The notes under the pieces: model-generated | Seen by the model: only the letters and a program-made list of their open reading frames with translations | The model's database searches: none | Told to the model about the DNA's origin: nothing | Position numbers and translations under genes: made by a program | Source of the DNA: Cantharellus purpuraceus | Lineage: Eukaryota; Basidiomycota; Agaricomycetes; Cantharellales; Hydnaceae | Length of the DNA stretch: 64,000 bases | NCBI GenBank assembly: GCA_025174535.1 | Contig: JALBUN010000005.1 | Coordinates: 434,001-498,000 of the forward strand | Direction: 5' to 3' | Shown here: positions 31,775 through 43,916 of the stretch, piece after piece | Layout of the letters: each line of letters begins with the position of its first letter | Numbering within the stretch: the stretch's first letter is position 1

Positions 31775-34091
31775 ATGTTTGCTTCTCAGCCCATCGCTGT
31801 TGCCAACAGCGCTCACAACGACGCTCGCTCAGCACTCCCCGCTGGCTCCCCCATGTCCCTCACCACCGGCTCCTTTCAGCATCGTTTCTACCCCGGCGGA
31901 AGCCCAGGACAGTCTTTGGGCCCCATTGCGTACGTCTCCCTTCCTCATCCCTCCCGCCCACCGCTCACCGCCCTCCTTCAGCATGCCAGATGCAAGCTCA
32001 TGGCCACGCCCCACCCCCTCCTCGTTCCCGGACCACGATCTCGTAAGTGGCTCACCCCCCCCCCCCCACCCAATCCCCGGCTCATTTGAATCTCAGTGCC
32101 GCAACTATACCTGCTGTGGTGTGGCACTCCCCGATCTCCACGCACTGGTAGACCACTTTGAATCCTGCCACGTCGAGGTCTTTCCTCCAGACCCCGTTCC
32201 CCAATTCGACGCTCCCGATGCGCCCGATGTGCATCCTGTCGACGCACCTGCCTTTGATGCAGACGACATGGACATTTCAGAGCCGTCTCCATCACCACCG
32301 GCTACCCCTTCGCCAGTGTTGCACCACCCCAGCGCTTTCGAGCCCATCCGTGTCATGGCGCTTTCCGCGTCCCAGTCTTCCGCATCCGCCCGACTCTTCC
32401 GTCCGGCCCATTATTCGTCCTATTCCAGCCTTGCTGGGGCCAACGGCGCACCTACACATGCTCGCTCCTCCGCCGGAGGCCCAGCGCCCAGCGCGTTCAA
32501 CCGCTATGCAGGATACTCGGACTATTCGAGCGACCTCCCCGGAACAGATCCGTCCCCTACCTACACGTATACAGAGGCAGACGCCGAGGCACTTGCCCTC
32601 GCCACGTGTGTCAGTCCCTTCCGTGACTCGTACCACTTTGGTTCCTTTGCCGACAGCGACGGCTTTGCCTATCCCGACAAGTCCAGCGCCGCGTACGCAT
32701 ACGACAGCAGCGCAAGCATGGGCGCTGGCGGTGCGGGCGGCACTGGTGGGGACATGGGCGCTATGCGCTGTGTCCCTCCCGCGCTTCTCTGCAGCCAGAG
32801 TGCGGCCCCGTCCCCACTCAACACCCCCGGGAGCTCCCGTGCGCCTTCTCCAGCGCTTGGCGGCCCTGTGTACACCCCTCCATCTCAGGGTGTGCAGCCC
32901 AGCGGCTCCACCCTCGCGCTGAACCCCAAGTCATCCTCCAATAGCGTCTCGAGCGTGTCGCGCTCCAGTGCCACCTCCCAGGGTCCGTTTTCGCGTCTGG
33001 TCAAGTCCACACCGTCGTCGTCTTCCTCGTCGCCGCGCGGTGCGAACGGCCATGCGCCCAAGCCGTTCCACTGTCCCAAGCCCGGGTGCAACAAGGCGTA
33101 CAAGCAGCAGAATGGGCTCAAGTACCACCTTGCCCATGGGGCTTGTAATTATGCGCCGCGGGACCCCGAGGTGGAGCGATTGAGTGAGGGGGAACGGGAG
33201 CGGCGGGAGCGGCCGTGGGTGTGTGCGGTGGGGAGTGTGGGGCTTGAGGGGGGGGAGGGGGGCCAGGCTCCCGTGTGTGGGAGGCGGTATAAGAATATGA
33301 ATGGTTTGAGTGCGTGTCGTGTTCGTGGTGCTTAATGAGCGTGGCTGACGGGTGTTGGTGTGGTCTGTGGCTCAGGGTATCATTATACGCACACAGGTGC
33401 GCATGGTGCCGTGGGGTTGGAGCTCCTCGCACAAGGGCGTCATCCGCTGCCTGAATCGCTCAACGCGAACCGTGCGGGAAAGACAACATCGGCTGGCGTA
33501 GCGGCCAGCACGGCTGCGAATGGCGTGGCGCGGTCGCAGGGGCAGGCGAGTCCGACGCAGAGTCAAGTGGGGTCGCCCGTGGGTCAGGCAAGTCGCGTGC
33601 CGTCGCCGCAGCAGACCCAGGCCCAGATCCAGTCGCAATCACCCGCTCCACTGCAGGGCCAGGTGCAGACGGGCTCGGGGCAGACGACAACCGGGACGAC
33701 GACCGGGACCGTGGGTACGGCGCTGGGATCGGGTGCGGGGTACTTCCCTGCAGGCCAGCCGACGCGTGCTGCCCCATTGCCACCTGTGGTGTCGATGCCA
33801 GCTCAGACGATGGCGCCGTCTATCACTTCTTCCTTGATAGGCGCCATGGGGACACCGTCGATGATGACGGTGCCTGTGCCGCGGCCTGTTGCGGTGCCTG
33901 TGCGGCTTCGCTCGGGGGGGAAGGATGTGCGGACGGTGGTGGAGGGTGAGGTGGATGTTCCGGATGTGGAGATGGAAATGGAGGGGCGGGTGCGGGCGCG
34001 GGCGGTGCGGGGGGAGGGGCAGAAGGAGCAAAAGTCGCCTGCGCCGTCGCCCATGTCGCCGTTTTTGGGTGTGCCGTGGGGGGGGGAGTGA
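31775..34091 (+). CDS. SFP1: Sfp1-like split C2H2 zinc-finger transcription regulator
   Basis: Four exons: 31775-31929, 31982-32042, 32097-33309, 33376-34091; introns 52, 54 and 66 nt, all GT-AG and phase-consistent; 714 aa. An N-terminal finger-like motif (CRNYTCCGVALPDLHALVDHF...H) follows exon 2. Residues about 425-500 hold the paired fingers FHCPKPGCNKAYKQQNGLKY (with HLAHG) and, across intron 3, CGRRYKNMNGLRYHYTHTG. This 'NGLKYH' pair is the hallmark of Sfp1, which in yeast controls ribosomal-protein and ribosome-biogenesis genes downstream of nutrient signalling. The linkers are Ser/Pro/Ala-rich and probably disordered; the C-terminal exon is Gln/Thr/Gly-rich with an acidic patch (VPDVEMEME). 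Ordinary host gene, likely intact. Confidence 0.85.
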
Positions 34092-37000
34092 GGCGTCCTC
34101 GTCAATATAGGCTTCGCTCTCGTTTCTTGGTGAAGACTCGACACTCGGGGCTTGGGACTCGGCCTACGACAAAAGTAGACTCGATATCGATATTTACACC
34201 ACAAAACGGGAGGGGGAGGGGACCTAGAAAACGGAGCGCTTCGCCTCGCAAAGAACACGGACGCTGAATCTAGACTGTGAGGTTTAGACGATGAAGAATC
34301 ACCAAAAAACCAAAACCAAAAAAATGTGTTCCCCTCCACCCCATTCCTCTCCATGTTCGTATTATCTTCCTCCCATCATACAGTTTAACCCACTACTCGT
34401 CTTTTTTGTCCCTCATATCATCCCTATCTGACACGTATATTTTACTACTTCCTCTATATTTCTGTCTCATTTTCTGTCTCATTTTCGGTATCATTTCTGG
34501 CTCGGCTACTTACTCCAAGGACCATCATACACATACAACACACCTAGTACACCTCCTACCTACTTGCTCCGTTTTATTTCATTTCCTTTTCTTCCTTGTT
34601 CCCTATTGTATGACTGGCTCTTTTTGGTGTTTTTGTGCGTGTGGTTTTACAGTTTACATTACACTTTTTTTTGTGGGTGGCTCAGTTCTCGCTGTGCTTG
34701 GACTTGTGGCGCACCTCTTTTTTTCATCACTAATAGCTGGTTTTTTTGGTTCATTTGGGTTGTAGTGTTGTTGTTGGTTGAGCTTGAAGCTCATAGAGTA
34801 GAAAATACAGATAAACGCCACTCTTCTGTGTAATTTGGATGTGATGGCTGAGTTTGCGTTGGGTTGAGTTTGAAGTTGGCTGTTGACTGGGTGGAGTGGT
34901 GTATATTTATGTGGAGGCAATGACAGGACTCGTGTACGAAATATGAGCTAGTGCGGGGTGTATGAGAGTGTGCTCCGTACACCGTAACTCATCGCTAGCT
35001 ATGTCTTCCCCCGCAGTCTATAGTTCGTGCGCTGTGTCTCTTTCTCCGTCTTCGGAATGTATCACCCCCGCTCTCCTTGGGCCGTATGTTTATGCGCTTG
35101 CGCTGGGTGGTTTCCCGCGTGTTCCAGCACCGCTGTCTTGAGGTCAGTCGGGAGGTGACGTCTCCGCGATTCGTGGCAGCGCATGACGACAAGGTGTTTC
35201 ATGCTGCGTGAGGGGTTAGGGTCTTGGGGCACTGGTTGTTTGTGCACTCCCTCGATCTTCTTGTGGTGATTGCCATTTGGACTGCTAGGGTTGTCTTTCT
35301 TCCGATGATACACACAAAGTCTTGGGATGGGGTTTTTCTTAGAATTTGTGTATTTGTGCTACTCCCTTCTACTTCTTGTGAGAATGTTTGTCGCACATTT
35401 GGCACCAAATGTTTTCCCCCTTCTGATGATCCACATATGCATTAGCAATGGTGTTATGTAACAGAGCTCAGGTTGTCCCTTTTTAGCTCATGGGCACACT
35501 CTTAATATCAGGGGCGCAGTTGAGAAGGGCAGCTATCTACCTCGACATGGAAGCACTTCTCTCGGAGGGTCCCAGACAGCGTGTCCTTTCCCCGCAAATG
35601 TTTCGACCCTGCGTCCTCCATGTCGATGTCATGGTGTTGACAGATGCAGGGGACATTTGTGGGTCGTTGCGAAGCGAGAAGACAGAGAAGCATTTTGGAG
35701 GTGAAGAGATGAATATGAACGGGAGCAGTTGAGGAGGGCGTGATAGATAGCTGTGAACATTTGAGTGATTGTGGATGCAATCGAGTCCATCATTTGAATG
35801 ATAGCGTCAGGACCACCGAGCCAGAGAGTGTGGAGCGAGCGACAAGTAGGATCTTTGCTTTCGGGAGTTGTACGCTCGTTTGTATCATTCCGTCGGCTCC
35901 GGAGGCTATGAAGCATGGTGATTGGCTGATCTTAATTAGCATGGCAGAAACGTGTCGCAGGATCCCGGGGTAATCTTTGCCCTTGAAAGCACGTCAGATC
36001 GGCTCGGAACTTCTCACTCCATCCCTGCCAGCATCTAATGCTATCTGTATCAGCGTAACAGGCACTGAGCGCCCAAAAAACGCCCAGAAAGAATGAGTGG
36101 CCAAATGGGCGAAGACGACCACCCTCAATGATTGAGCGACCTCCACCCTACAGCACGGAACCCCCTGGGCGAACCAGGGCGTTCCTTCACACTCATTACA
36201 TCATCAGTGCCCATTGAGACGCGGTGTGTGGTTCGTCGATTCGATTGGCTTGCGCGCCTACGACGGTGATGGCAACAAAGGCGCATTCCGGGTACCGTGT
36301 GCGCCATTCGGGTGCTGCCAACACGTGTAGTATAGCTTTGCCGCGACATAAGCTGCCGGCCCACATGCTTTTCATAAACTTTCAATGTCGTCACTCGAAG
36401 CACACGCTTGCGCTCGCCGCTGTTGCGCACATCCACATTTCTCCGAGGACAATCGGGGAGCCACGGCCACCACTCGGGTGCTCCAAGCATCGTGCTGCAC
36501 AGCATGATCTGCGTTGTGTGTGCGCAACCTCCACGCTCACCGCGTTATGCTACTACTAAATGAAATCCCAGGTACGCCGTGCGGCACCGAATGGCCCTCC
36601 CCACAAAAAGCTAACGTTTTAGGAAGCGACGCGGCTATCCCCGTGGCTCCGCGCAACTCCGTGTAGCCGTGCAGGTGTTGGGTTTCTGGGTTGCTCCGCA
36701 GAGCCACGGTCTCTTCGCGTTCAGGCGCCCCTGCGGGAGATCCATCCATTTCAAGCCACCGATCTTGCACGTGGCCCTCACATGGCCCTCACATATCCCC
36801 GTTGCGGGACGTCCGTATGTACCATTTATGTCATAGTATTCACCGCGGCAACGCTGGCCAGCTTTCCGATTGGTCGTCACTCCGATTAGTCGTCACGGCC
36901 GTCCTTCGAGTGGTTCAGCTGAAGCCGACACCGAGCTCTGGACATCACGGCGCATCTGTAACGTCCGAGGTGAAGCATTCATCGACGGGCAACATAGACC

Positions 37001-39921
37001 TCGCCGTGTAACCACCACAACGCCTCGGTAACCGAACAAGGCGTACAACCGTGTTTCAGTGACAAAAATGCGCAGTACGGCAGGGACGTTGTGCTGGAAC
37101 GCGTTTCCGAATAGCGTGCTTTAGCGTGATGCGGCACTCAACCTCAGGTTCAATACATCCGTGGACAAGAGCTGAGGTGACGCGTTGCGACGCTAGTAGG
37201 GAGCCTCTAAGTACGCACAATGGAACGCGTGCTGTGTAAGAGTGGATTGTAGGGAGTACGTGACGCGTGGTGCCACGCCGTGAATTCATGGTAGTATTTC
37301 CAACATCACGTATATCCCCCACTCCCCACAGCCCCACCATTCGGTCGCTCCGCGTTTCGGTAACAGGTCGCAGCGTAAGACGATGCGGAGATCTCTGCAG
37401 CCTTTAATATCGCCTGTGATAGCAATCCTCAAGTCGCTTCCAAGAATTTGGCACGTCGGCACGCGCATGACGTATTATTCGCGCAGCGACCGGTACGCGA
37501 CGCGCCGTGTCGTCGCCAAGCCAGTACCACTTCGGGAGATGAGACTCGGTATTCAACTTTGAACTTCCATCTCCTGAAATAGAGAATGTGCTTGACAACG
37601 TCCTTGACACGGTACGCCAGTGCACCCTATAGTGCACTACGAAGCAGACAGGGACGCCGGCGTACAGCCCGGGTCTCCTTGGCATGCTGCTGGATCTTGG
37701 CTTGTCAATACGCGACGCGCGGCGGTGTCGTCGCCACGCTCAGTTCTATGGGGTAGAGCGTATGACACTTGATGCCAGTCTGCAGCTGCGGCCGCCCACC
37801 ATCCCTAGCATGTGGAATGCAGCATATTTAGTTGTCTGTACGCGACGCGTGATATCGTCGTTATCCTCGGTAGAAGAGACAATCCTGTGGAGACGTGGAG
37901 ATCTTCCACGGCTCAACAGTTGCACGCACGTCATATGATCCATGGAGCACAGTCGCAAGTCGGCGAGGATTGTGATCCACGCTGACTCCATCCTGGAGGG
38001 CTTTATCAGAACTAGGGCATCCGCATCTGGATATGTTACTGTGTAAGTATCATCGAGCCGTCAAGACATTCTGAGCTAGTCCTGCCGTCCCGTTTACAAT
38101 GTGATGTGTAGTACCGTCGTCATGCCATATATCCTTCCGGCGGAAAGCAGATTCAAGACTCGGGATTCGCATACACTGCCTACCTGGGTGGGTGCATAGG
38201 TTGGTGCATATGGTGTATGGCATGTCGCATGGCAACTCCTTACACAGAACACCTCAATGGAGCAGCACCTATGCAAGGTCCGGTACGAGCCTTCACTCGA
38301 TACTATGCAGCACCCAAGACAACTCGCAGTGGACACAACGTATGTACGCGTGCACATATGGTGTGACCAATGGTACCAACGCGGGATTTCAGATAGGGAA
38401 ATAGCCACCGTGTGCTACAGCATTCGGGACTCGGATTCGAGCCATGCAGCCATCCCGCATCATCGGTGGCCGTCGAGAAGCCCGTGGTAATGACCAGCCT
38501 CCAGAACCTCGACGTTGAAACAGGCCTGGAAGATATCCCTGGTCCCCACCCTGTTCTCCCGCACCCACCCATGCGCGGACTGTTTTGCCGCCGATGCCTC
38601 AGCAATAACAGCACCTCGACACGAGGCGCAATGGGAATGCAGTACCGGTAGATAGTCCCCCTTGAACGTTTGGCTCACCCTCGCGCTCCATACGTGTCTA
38701 CCTGTTTGTTTGATCAATGACCTATACATTCCTGTTTCCTGCCACCATCCTTTCCGATCTATCCTCTCCTCAATAATCATGGTCCATGGCAGCTATCCAT
38801 GCCTACACCTTTGTGGCCTGCAAGCTACGATATCACCCGCGAGTGCTACCACAGGATCACACTTCCTGCTGGACTTCCGATCCCGCAAATCCTTTATTCC
38901 TATCACACCCCCTTCTGCATCACGCCCGTGATGGGTGTGACTGTAGGTGAGTGATTGTTGCGGGAAAGATAGAAGCAGAAGGTGAGATGTGAATTTTCGG
39001 GAGTGGGTAAGTCGGCTGGTCTGTGGCTCTGTAGGACGGTATTTTCAATTCGACCAGGTTAGGTGAAGGCCTGAGGGAGGAGAGCCTGTGCGTATGGTGG
39101 AGATTAACTTGATGCTAATCATGTGCACGATGCATGCTGACGATGCCTAGGGCATGGAGGGAGCTGAGTTTTGATTTGTTGAACTTCGAGTAAACGGGTG
39201 TTAAATACACTCTAGCATGCACAGGGATTAACCCACTCCTTTGCCTCGCAGCTTTTGTACGCATCATGTGTCATGTTCTTTATTCTCATCTATTGAATAT
39301 ATTTCTTTTCTTCCTTTCATTTTCGTATCTTTCCGCCTCCTTTATCCTTGCACTAACTTTCAAGGGCAATTTCCCACACCTTCCTGGGCTTTCCATCACA
39401 TTCCACATTCAACAGACCTACAAGAAGTCGGGCCTACGCTCAACTGACCTACCATATTACCCGTCACCATTGAAGGCCAGAATTTCCCAACGGAGCATCA
39501 TTGCACACATTGATATCACGTTTCGTGCACTTGACAGACCCATAGGAAGATGTAGAAGAGATGTAACTAGATACCATATATCAGACAAATCGGGATCCAG
39601 CTAGAGGTATCTGTGCGAGTTTACAGTGGCAACTTCTCACGTCATTGCACGGTCCTTCAACGACTTGCTACCATTCGAACATCCACAAGAGCTCGTTCCA
39701 CTTTTTTCTAGAACGTCAGATTAAACCCCAATCTTGCCTAGATCACTGAATACGATCATCTCCAAATCAAGCAAAAATCAGCACTCTTCATCCAATGAGT
39801 TCATCGTTTGAAAGTCAGCCAAAAGGTCCGCTACACCAAGATCATTGCCGCCGCGGATGCGGAAACAGCGCGCCGCGTATATGACTGTATACCTGACCTC
39901 CTACCTGCCTTCCCCTAATAT
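34092..39921. other. 5.8 kb between SFP1 and DPB4 without a supported gene
   Basis: The first kilobase is T-rich and probably the SFP1 3' region. From 35,000 to 39,900 GC and CpG are host-like, but no frame shows domain motifs, and open frames are short on all strands. A cluster of ACGCGT sites occurs at 37099-37850. Small unannotated or non-coding genes cannot be excluded. Confidence 0.5.
37099..37850. promoter_or_regulatory. Cluster of five ACGCGT (MCB-like) sites
   Basis: ACGCGT at 37099-37104, 37180-37185, 37225-37230, 37263-37268 and 37845-37850. A longer degenerate block TACGCGACGCG...TCGTCG recurs near 37493, 37709 and 37840. ACGCGT is the binding site of the MBF (Mbp1/Swi6) cell-cycle regulator in fungi; use here is inferred. 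Confidence 0.4.
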
Positions 39922-40815
39922 ATGGCACCACGCAAAGACGCCACAGGCGCTGCGCCCTCTGCGTCTCAAACGCAGCAGGACGCCAGTTCGGAGGGTATTG
40001 AGGGCTTTGAGCTGCCACGGTTGCTGGTCACACAGCTTGCAAAAGCCGCAGTGCGTCGCAACACCACGAATTTCTTCCATGACCTCAAAAGGGCTCACTG
40101 TATATGATCTTGTCCTTTTTGTTTTCGTGAGCAGCTTCCTCCAGATGCAAAGCTGGAAGACGATACGATTACAGCCCTAGTAAAAGGCTCGACCGTGTTT
40201 ATCAATTATCTAAGTCCGTCAGGCTATATCTATTATTTTGGGAAATACGCCTGACTAACATTTGGTACCTTTCGAACAGCCTCAGCGTGAGCCCACATCG
40301 TGTGTCATTCGCAGGAATTCTCCTTTAACCCGTGTCCCCAGTGCGCATGATATCGCCGCGGGGCGGGCACACAAGACCATCTCTGGCGCTGATGTCTTGA
40401 AAGCTCTCGAAGCGCTCCAATTTGGCGATTTTGTGCCGATGTTTCTAGAGGATTTGGAAGGTGACTTTACTATTATATTTATCATATTGTTTCTCGACGG
40501 ATCGTACTGATTGATGGTAATGTGTTATTTTTAGTGTTTCGACAGGGATATAAGAACAGGACCAAGACGGCAACGGATGCCAAAGCAAAGGGCAGAGATT
40601 CGCCGATTGGTACCAAGTCCGCCTCGACACGCATGAGCTCTACCAGTACTCCCCCTGCCCCTCCTGCGCCGCCCTCAGTTGTTCCCTCAGAGGACCTACA
40701 AGAGCTGCCGAAGCACACTCAGAACGGGATTTCTGTTGTTGATGTAGAAATGCGTGACGCGAGTCAAGAAGATACAGACCATCACGAGGCCGAAGTTACG
40801 CTCCCAGTCAAGTAA
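39922..40815 (+). CDS. DPB4: DNA polymerase epsilon histone-fold subunit (Dpb4/POLE3)
   Basis: Five exons: 39922-40050, 40135-40213, 40280-40286 (7 nt), 40342-40460, 40535-40815; 204 aa. The histone fold occupies residues about 30-125: ELPRLLVTQLAKAA, LPPDAKLEDDTITALVKGST, VFINYL, AHDIAAGRAHKTISGADVLK, ALEALQFGDF. This is the H2B-like fold of Dpb4/POLE3, which pairs with Dpb3 in polymerase epsilon and with chromatin-remodelling complexes. The acidic/Ser-Pro-rich C-terminus (DVEMRDASQEDTDHHEAE) is typical. All four introns are GT-AG and 55-84 nt. The reading frame needs the 7-nt exon (codes T-S-A across two junctions). Start is the only ATG before the fold. Host gene, likely functional. Confidence 0.85.
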
Positions 40816-41540
40816 AACTGCTGGTAACGGGTAGGAATATCGGAGTGGGGCGATTTTGTGCCATATAATTTTGACATCGGGTCTTGTTTCCACTGATTAA
40901 TATCATAGTGTACACTTAATTCTTTGCTTTACTATCACGAAATGACAACCGTTCCTTTCTTCATGCCTTGGGCATGATGTCAGTTATTTGGTCTGACAGT
41001 TCGTCAGCGGTGTAAGCTACAGTACTTCCTATCATATAGCCAAGGTGAGACAAGATTCCGACTGTCACGACAGGCTATTCCACAATATTCCTTCGTGCTC
41101 CCTTAAATTCACCTTGCAGCACAATACTTTATCCCTTCACAGGAGTATCTCTGGTCGTCACCGTGAGCCGTGTTTACGGCAACTCTTCCGGATATTGTCT
41201 GCCCCGCCTCACAAGTCTCCCCAAGCTGGAAAACTACCTATCTCTTCACAACTTTAAAAGAAGATGCAAAACATGATTTCTTTAACATGATACACCAGAT
41301 GTGCACTGAAGCATTGGTAACTCAATCCAATTGAGGACTTTGGGTGGATTGTTCAGTGATGCCATCTTGCCTAGAGGGGAGACCTGTAGACAATGGGCTT
41401 AAGTTGATGGAATTCCAGGATATGTGAGTTCATATTTATCATGAAAAGTAGCAAGTTTGCTATACCTCTTGTCTCTCTGGAAACTGACCTTTGGAAATTT
41501 CATCATCATCCTATATAGGTGGCACCAAGTCTGTTTGTTA
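40816..41540. other. Downstream of DPB4, no gene seen
   Basis: CpG content falls towards 41,280, where repeat-derived sequence begins. No open frame with recognisable features. Confidence 0.5.
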
Positions 41541-41755
41541 TGGCCTCATTCATTATGTCTAGATACCCATCTCCATGCACATGAAATCTATACTCCTTAT
41601 GGGAACCCACACCATCTGAATATTCCTGTAGGGACTCAGACATCAATCCCCATTGGACTTGGACATCTATTCCCATTGGCCATCAGCCTCAGACCATCAC
41701 CAAAGTAATTATTATTAGATTTTGGGTATGTATTTAAGCTGCATTACTGGGGACT
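41541..41755 (-). repeat. Inverted family C LTR fragment (C'')
   Basis: Decayed reverse complement of LTR C (GAAATCTATACTCC, then AGTAATTATTATTAGATTT), ending GGGGACTTA where a Tc1-like tip begins. Confidence 0.75.
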
Positions 41756-41966
41756 TACAGTGGCTCAAAAAGCTGTCCCAATGTTTTGGACATTGCAGCT
41801 ATATGCTTAATATAATTAGGGATAAATTATGTAATATTCTGAGAATATTCTCCTGAAAACTAAAACATTAACTACAAACTGAGATAAGTATTATGTAATT
41901 TGGGTAAAATTTGATGAAATGGTCAGTACTTTCAAATGGCAACTCATTGGGACAGTTTTTTGACCC

Positions 41967-42983
41967 TGTTATAACCATATTCATTAATGCCCAGATCCCT
42001 GTCTGATCTATGCAGATCCCCATGCAAATGAAATCTATACTCCATATGGGAACCATCATGTCCCACCTGTCCATCTGATCATCATCACTGTCCCTGCCCA
42101 TCCATCTCCAGTTCCAATTGATGCATCAGCACCACCATAGGAACCTGGACATTTGTCCCCATTAGACTTGGACATAATCATGTAAGGCCATAGGCCTTGG
42201 AGACCCATCACTGGAGTAATTATTATTAGATTTCAAATATGTATTTAAGTTGTACAATTGGGGACTTCATTCCCCAGTTTGAATCACATATAGGTCCTAA
42301 GTCTGTTTCAACTATTTACTCATACTCTGTCTCTGAAGTCTTGGACACTAGTATTAGTGAAGGCACAGCACAAAAGCTGAAGCCAGGTCTGTTCTGACCA
42401 CCACAACTCTGATTCCAACCTGTTACGCACTAGGTCTGATTGGGGGTTGGAGGTTGGGTTGGAGATTGGGTCAGAGTCAGAGTGGGAATTGGGGTGCATT
42501 GTGGGGGTCAGAACGGACTTGGCTTCAGCTTATGTGCTGTGCCCTCACTAATACTGGTGTCTGAGATTTCAGAGACAGAGTACGACTTAGATAATTAGGA
42601 TTGGACTTAGGAACTAGGTGTGATTCAATATTCGAACTGGGGAATGAAGTCCCCAGTCAGGCAACTTAAATACATATTTGAAATCTAATAATAATTACTC
42701 TGGTGATGGGTCTCCGAGGCCAATGGTCTTACATGAGTATGTCCAAGTCTGATGGGGACAGATGTCCAGGTTCCTATGGTGATGCTGATGCATCAATCGG
42801 AACTGGAGACGGATGGGCAAGATCAGACAGATAATTGGAGATGTGATGGTTTCCAAATGGAGTATAGATTTCATATGCATGGGGATCTGAGTGGATTGGA
42901 TGGGGATCTGGGCATTAATGATATAGTCATAACACAACCCCAACTCAGAATACTTGACCCCCCAATGGATCCAGAGCATAACA
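41967..42983 (-). repeat. Inverted family C solo LTR (C'), interrupted by solo LTR C1
   Basis: Starts TGTTATAACCATATTC, the reverse complement of the LTR C end, and finishes CAGAGCATAACA after a 514-bp insert. Flanks GACCC (41962-41966) and GTCCC (42984-42988) are probably a mutated 5-bp duplication. Confidence 0.8.
42421..42934 (+). repeat. Family C solo LTR (C1)
   Basis: TGTTACGCACTAGG ... ATAGTCATAACA, 514 bp, with perfect duplication CAACC at 42416-42420 and 42935-42939. Inserted in C'. Confidence 0.95.
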
Positions 42984-43124
42984 GTCCCACTATTTCCTAA
43001 CTTTTGTTACTCCATAATATGTAATGGGGATGATGAAATTTTCTGGAAAACATCATGTGACATCTTGCCATTTTTCACAAAAGGTTTCTGTGTTCACACT
43101 CTGCTTTTATCTGCTTCTTTCACC

Positions 43125-43335
43125 ATGAAAGCCATTTCTTTTGCTGACAAGGCAAATGCCATGTCTCTCATCTTATCAGGTCATTCAATCAGAAAAGTGG
43201 AGTCTATTACAGGCCTAGGGAAGTCAAATATTGGCAGAATATACCAGAGATTAGAAATGGATAAGGAGAACCATCAAGGAGGCAGGCCATCCAAGCTCTC
43301 TCTAACTGACCTGAGGAGGATTGTTGATCAAATTG
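43125..43335 (+). pseudogene. Tc1/mariner transposase, N-terminal DNA-binding part
   Basis: ATG 43125 opens MKAISFADKANAMSLILSGH, then SIRKVESITGLGKSNIGRIYQRL, then GGRPSKLSLTDLRRIVDQI. This is the paired-like helix-turn-helix with the GRPSKL linker that binds Tc1/mariner inverted repeats. The catalytic DDE/D domain is absent, as the sequence passes into family A gag after residue 70. Non-functional. Confidence 0.8.
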
Positions 43336-43911
43336 CCCATTGGGTATCTTGCTACTCATGGTGGGTGTCTCCTGAGAGATCCCCTGCTCATACATGCTGA
43401 TAACTATTCAGTGCATTTTGCAACTGTCAATTTAAGTTGACAGTGATGTTGAGCTCCTGTTGAGGCTGCTGCTCTTTAAAGAGCTGGCTGAGCTCTTGTT
43501 CCCCATGTTTAGCCTTTCATTCAAGGGCTAGTCTATGTTTGTAAGAAGCCTCCCGTATCAGTAATCCTCACCTTACAGGGATTACTGGATTTCTGATTCT
43601 CTCCATCGGGGGAATCCCATTTCCTCTATCCAGCCAATCACTCAGTTGGATTCTCTCACTCCAGGGAGACCTAGACTCTCTGGAACCAGACCCTCATTGA
43701 GGATCTGATCATTGGTGATGCAACTTGCATCACTCAGAGCTTTCTTGGAGTGATTTTATCATTGTTTCCAGCTCTGTGATTTGCTGTTCCATAGTTGCAG
43801 CAGCATGTTCTGCTATAGCAGCCATCTTGGCTGCCTGAGCACTAGCATCACTAATGCTCTTCATCTCATGCTGATTGTGCATGAGTTGCTTGGTCAATCT
43901 TGTGATTGACC
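43336..43911 (-). pseudogene. Family A gag, copy A2, left part
   Basis: Similar to A1 positions about 2240-2880, with multiple frame breaks. Interrupted by element C at AGTGG and continued at 49952. Confidence 0.85.
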
Positions 43912-43916
43912 AGTGG

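Larger units (their letters stand above)
41757..43335 (+). mobile_element. Tc1/mariner-like relic, split by solo LTRs and truncated
   Basis: The left tip CAGTGGCTCAAAAAGCTGTCCCAATG follows a TA. An inverted version, CATTGGGACAGTTTTTTGACCC in plus orientation, lies at 41945-41966. The 5' part is interrupted by LTR C' (41967-42983). The transposase start lies at 43125 and is cut at 43335 by family A sequence. Confidence 0.65.

Noticed and set aside
31463..34354. Many long frames on both strands over SFP1 (up to 254 codons)
   Set aside because: GC-rich shadow frames of the spliced SFP1 gene; none has domain motifs.
34406..34833. Hydrophobic 119-codon frame after SFP1
   Set aside because: T-rich 3' region giving chance Leu/Phe-rich translation; no splice or homology support.
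35000..38800. Possible genes among frames of 60-130 codons
   Set aside because: No motifs, no consistent splice models, stops spread evenly; frame lengths fit GC-rich random sequence.
41757..41966. A complete MITE of about 210 bp with inverted ends
   Set aside because: The inverted CATTGGGACAG block is present, but the right border coincides with LTR C' and the transposase start lies beyond it, so a split Tc1-like element explains more.
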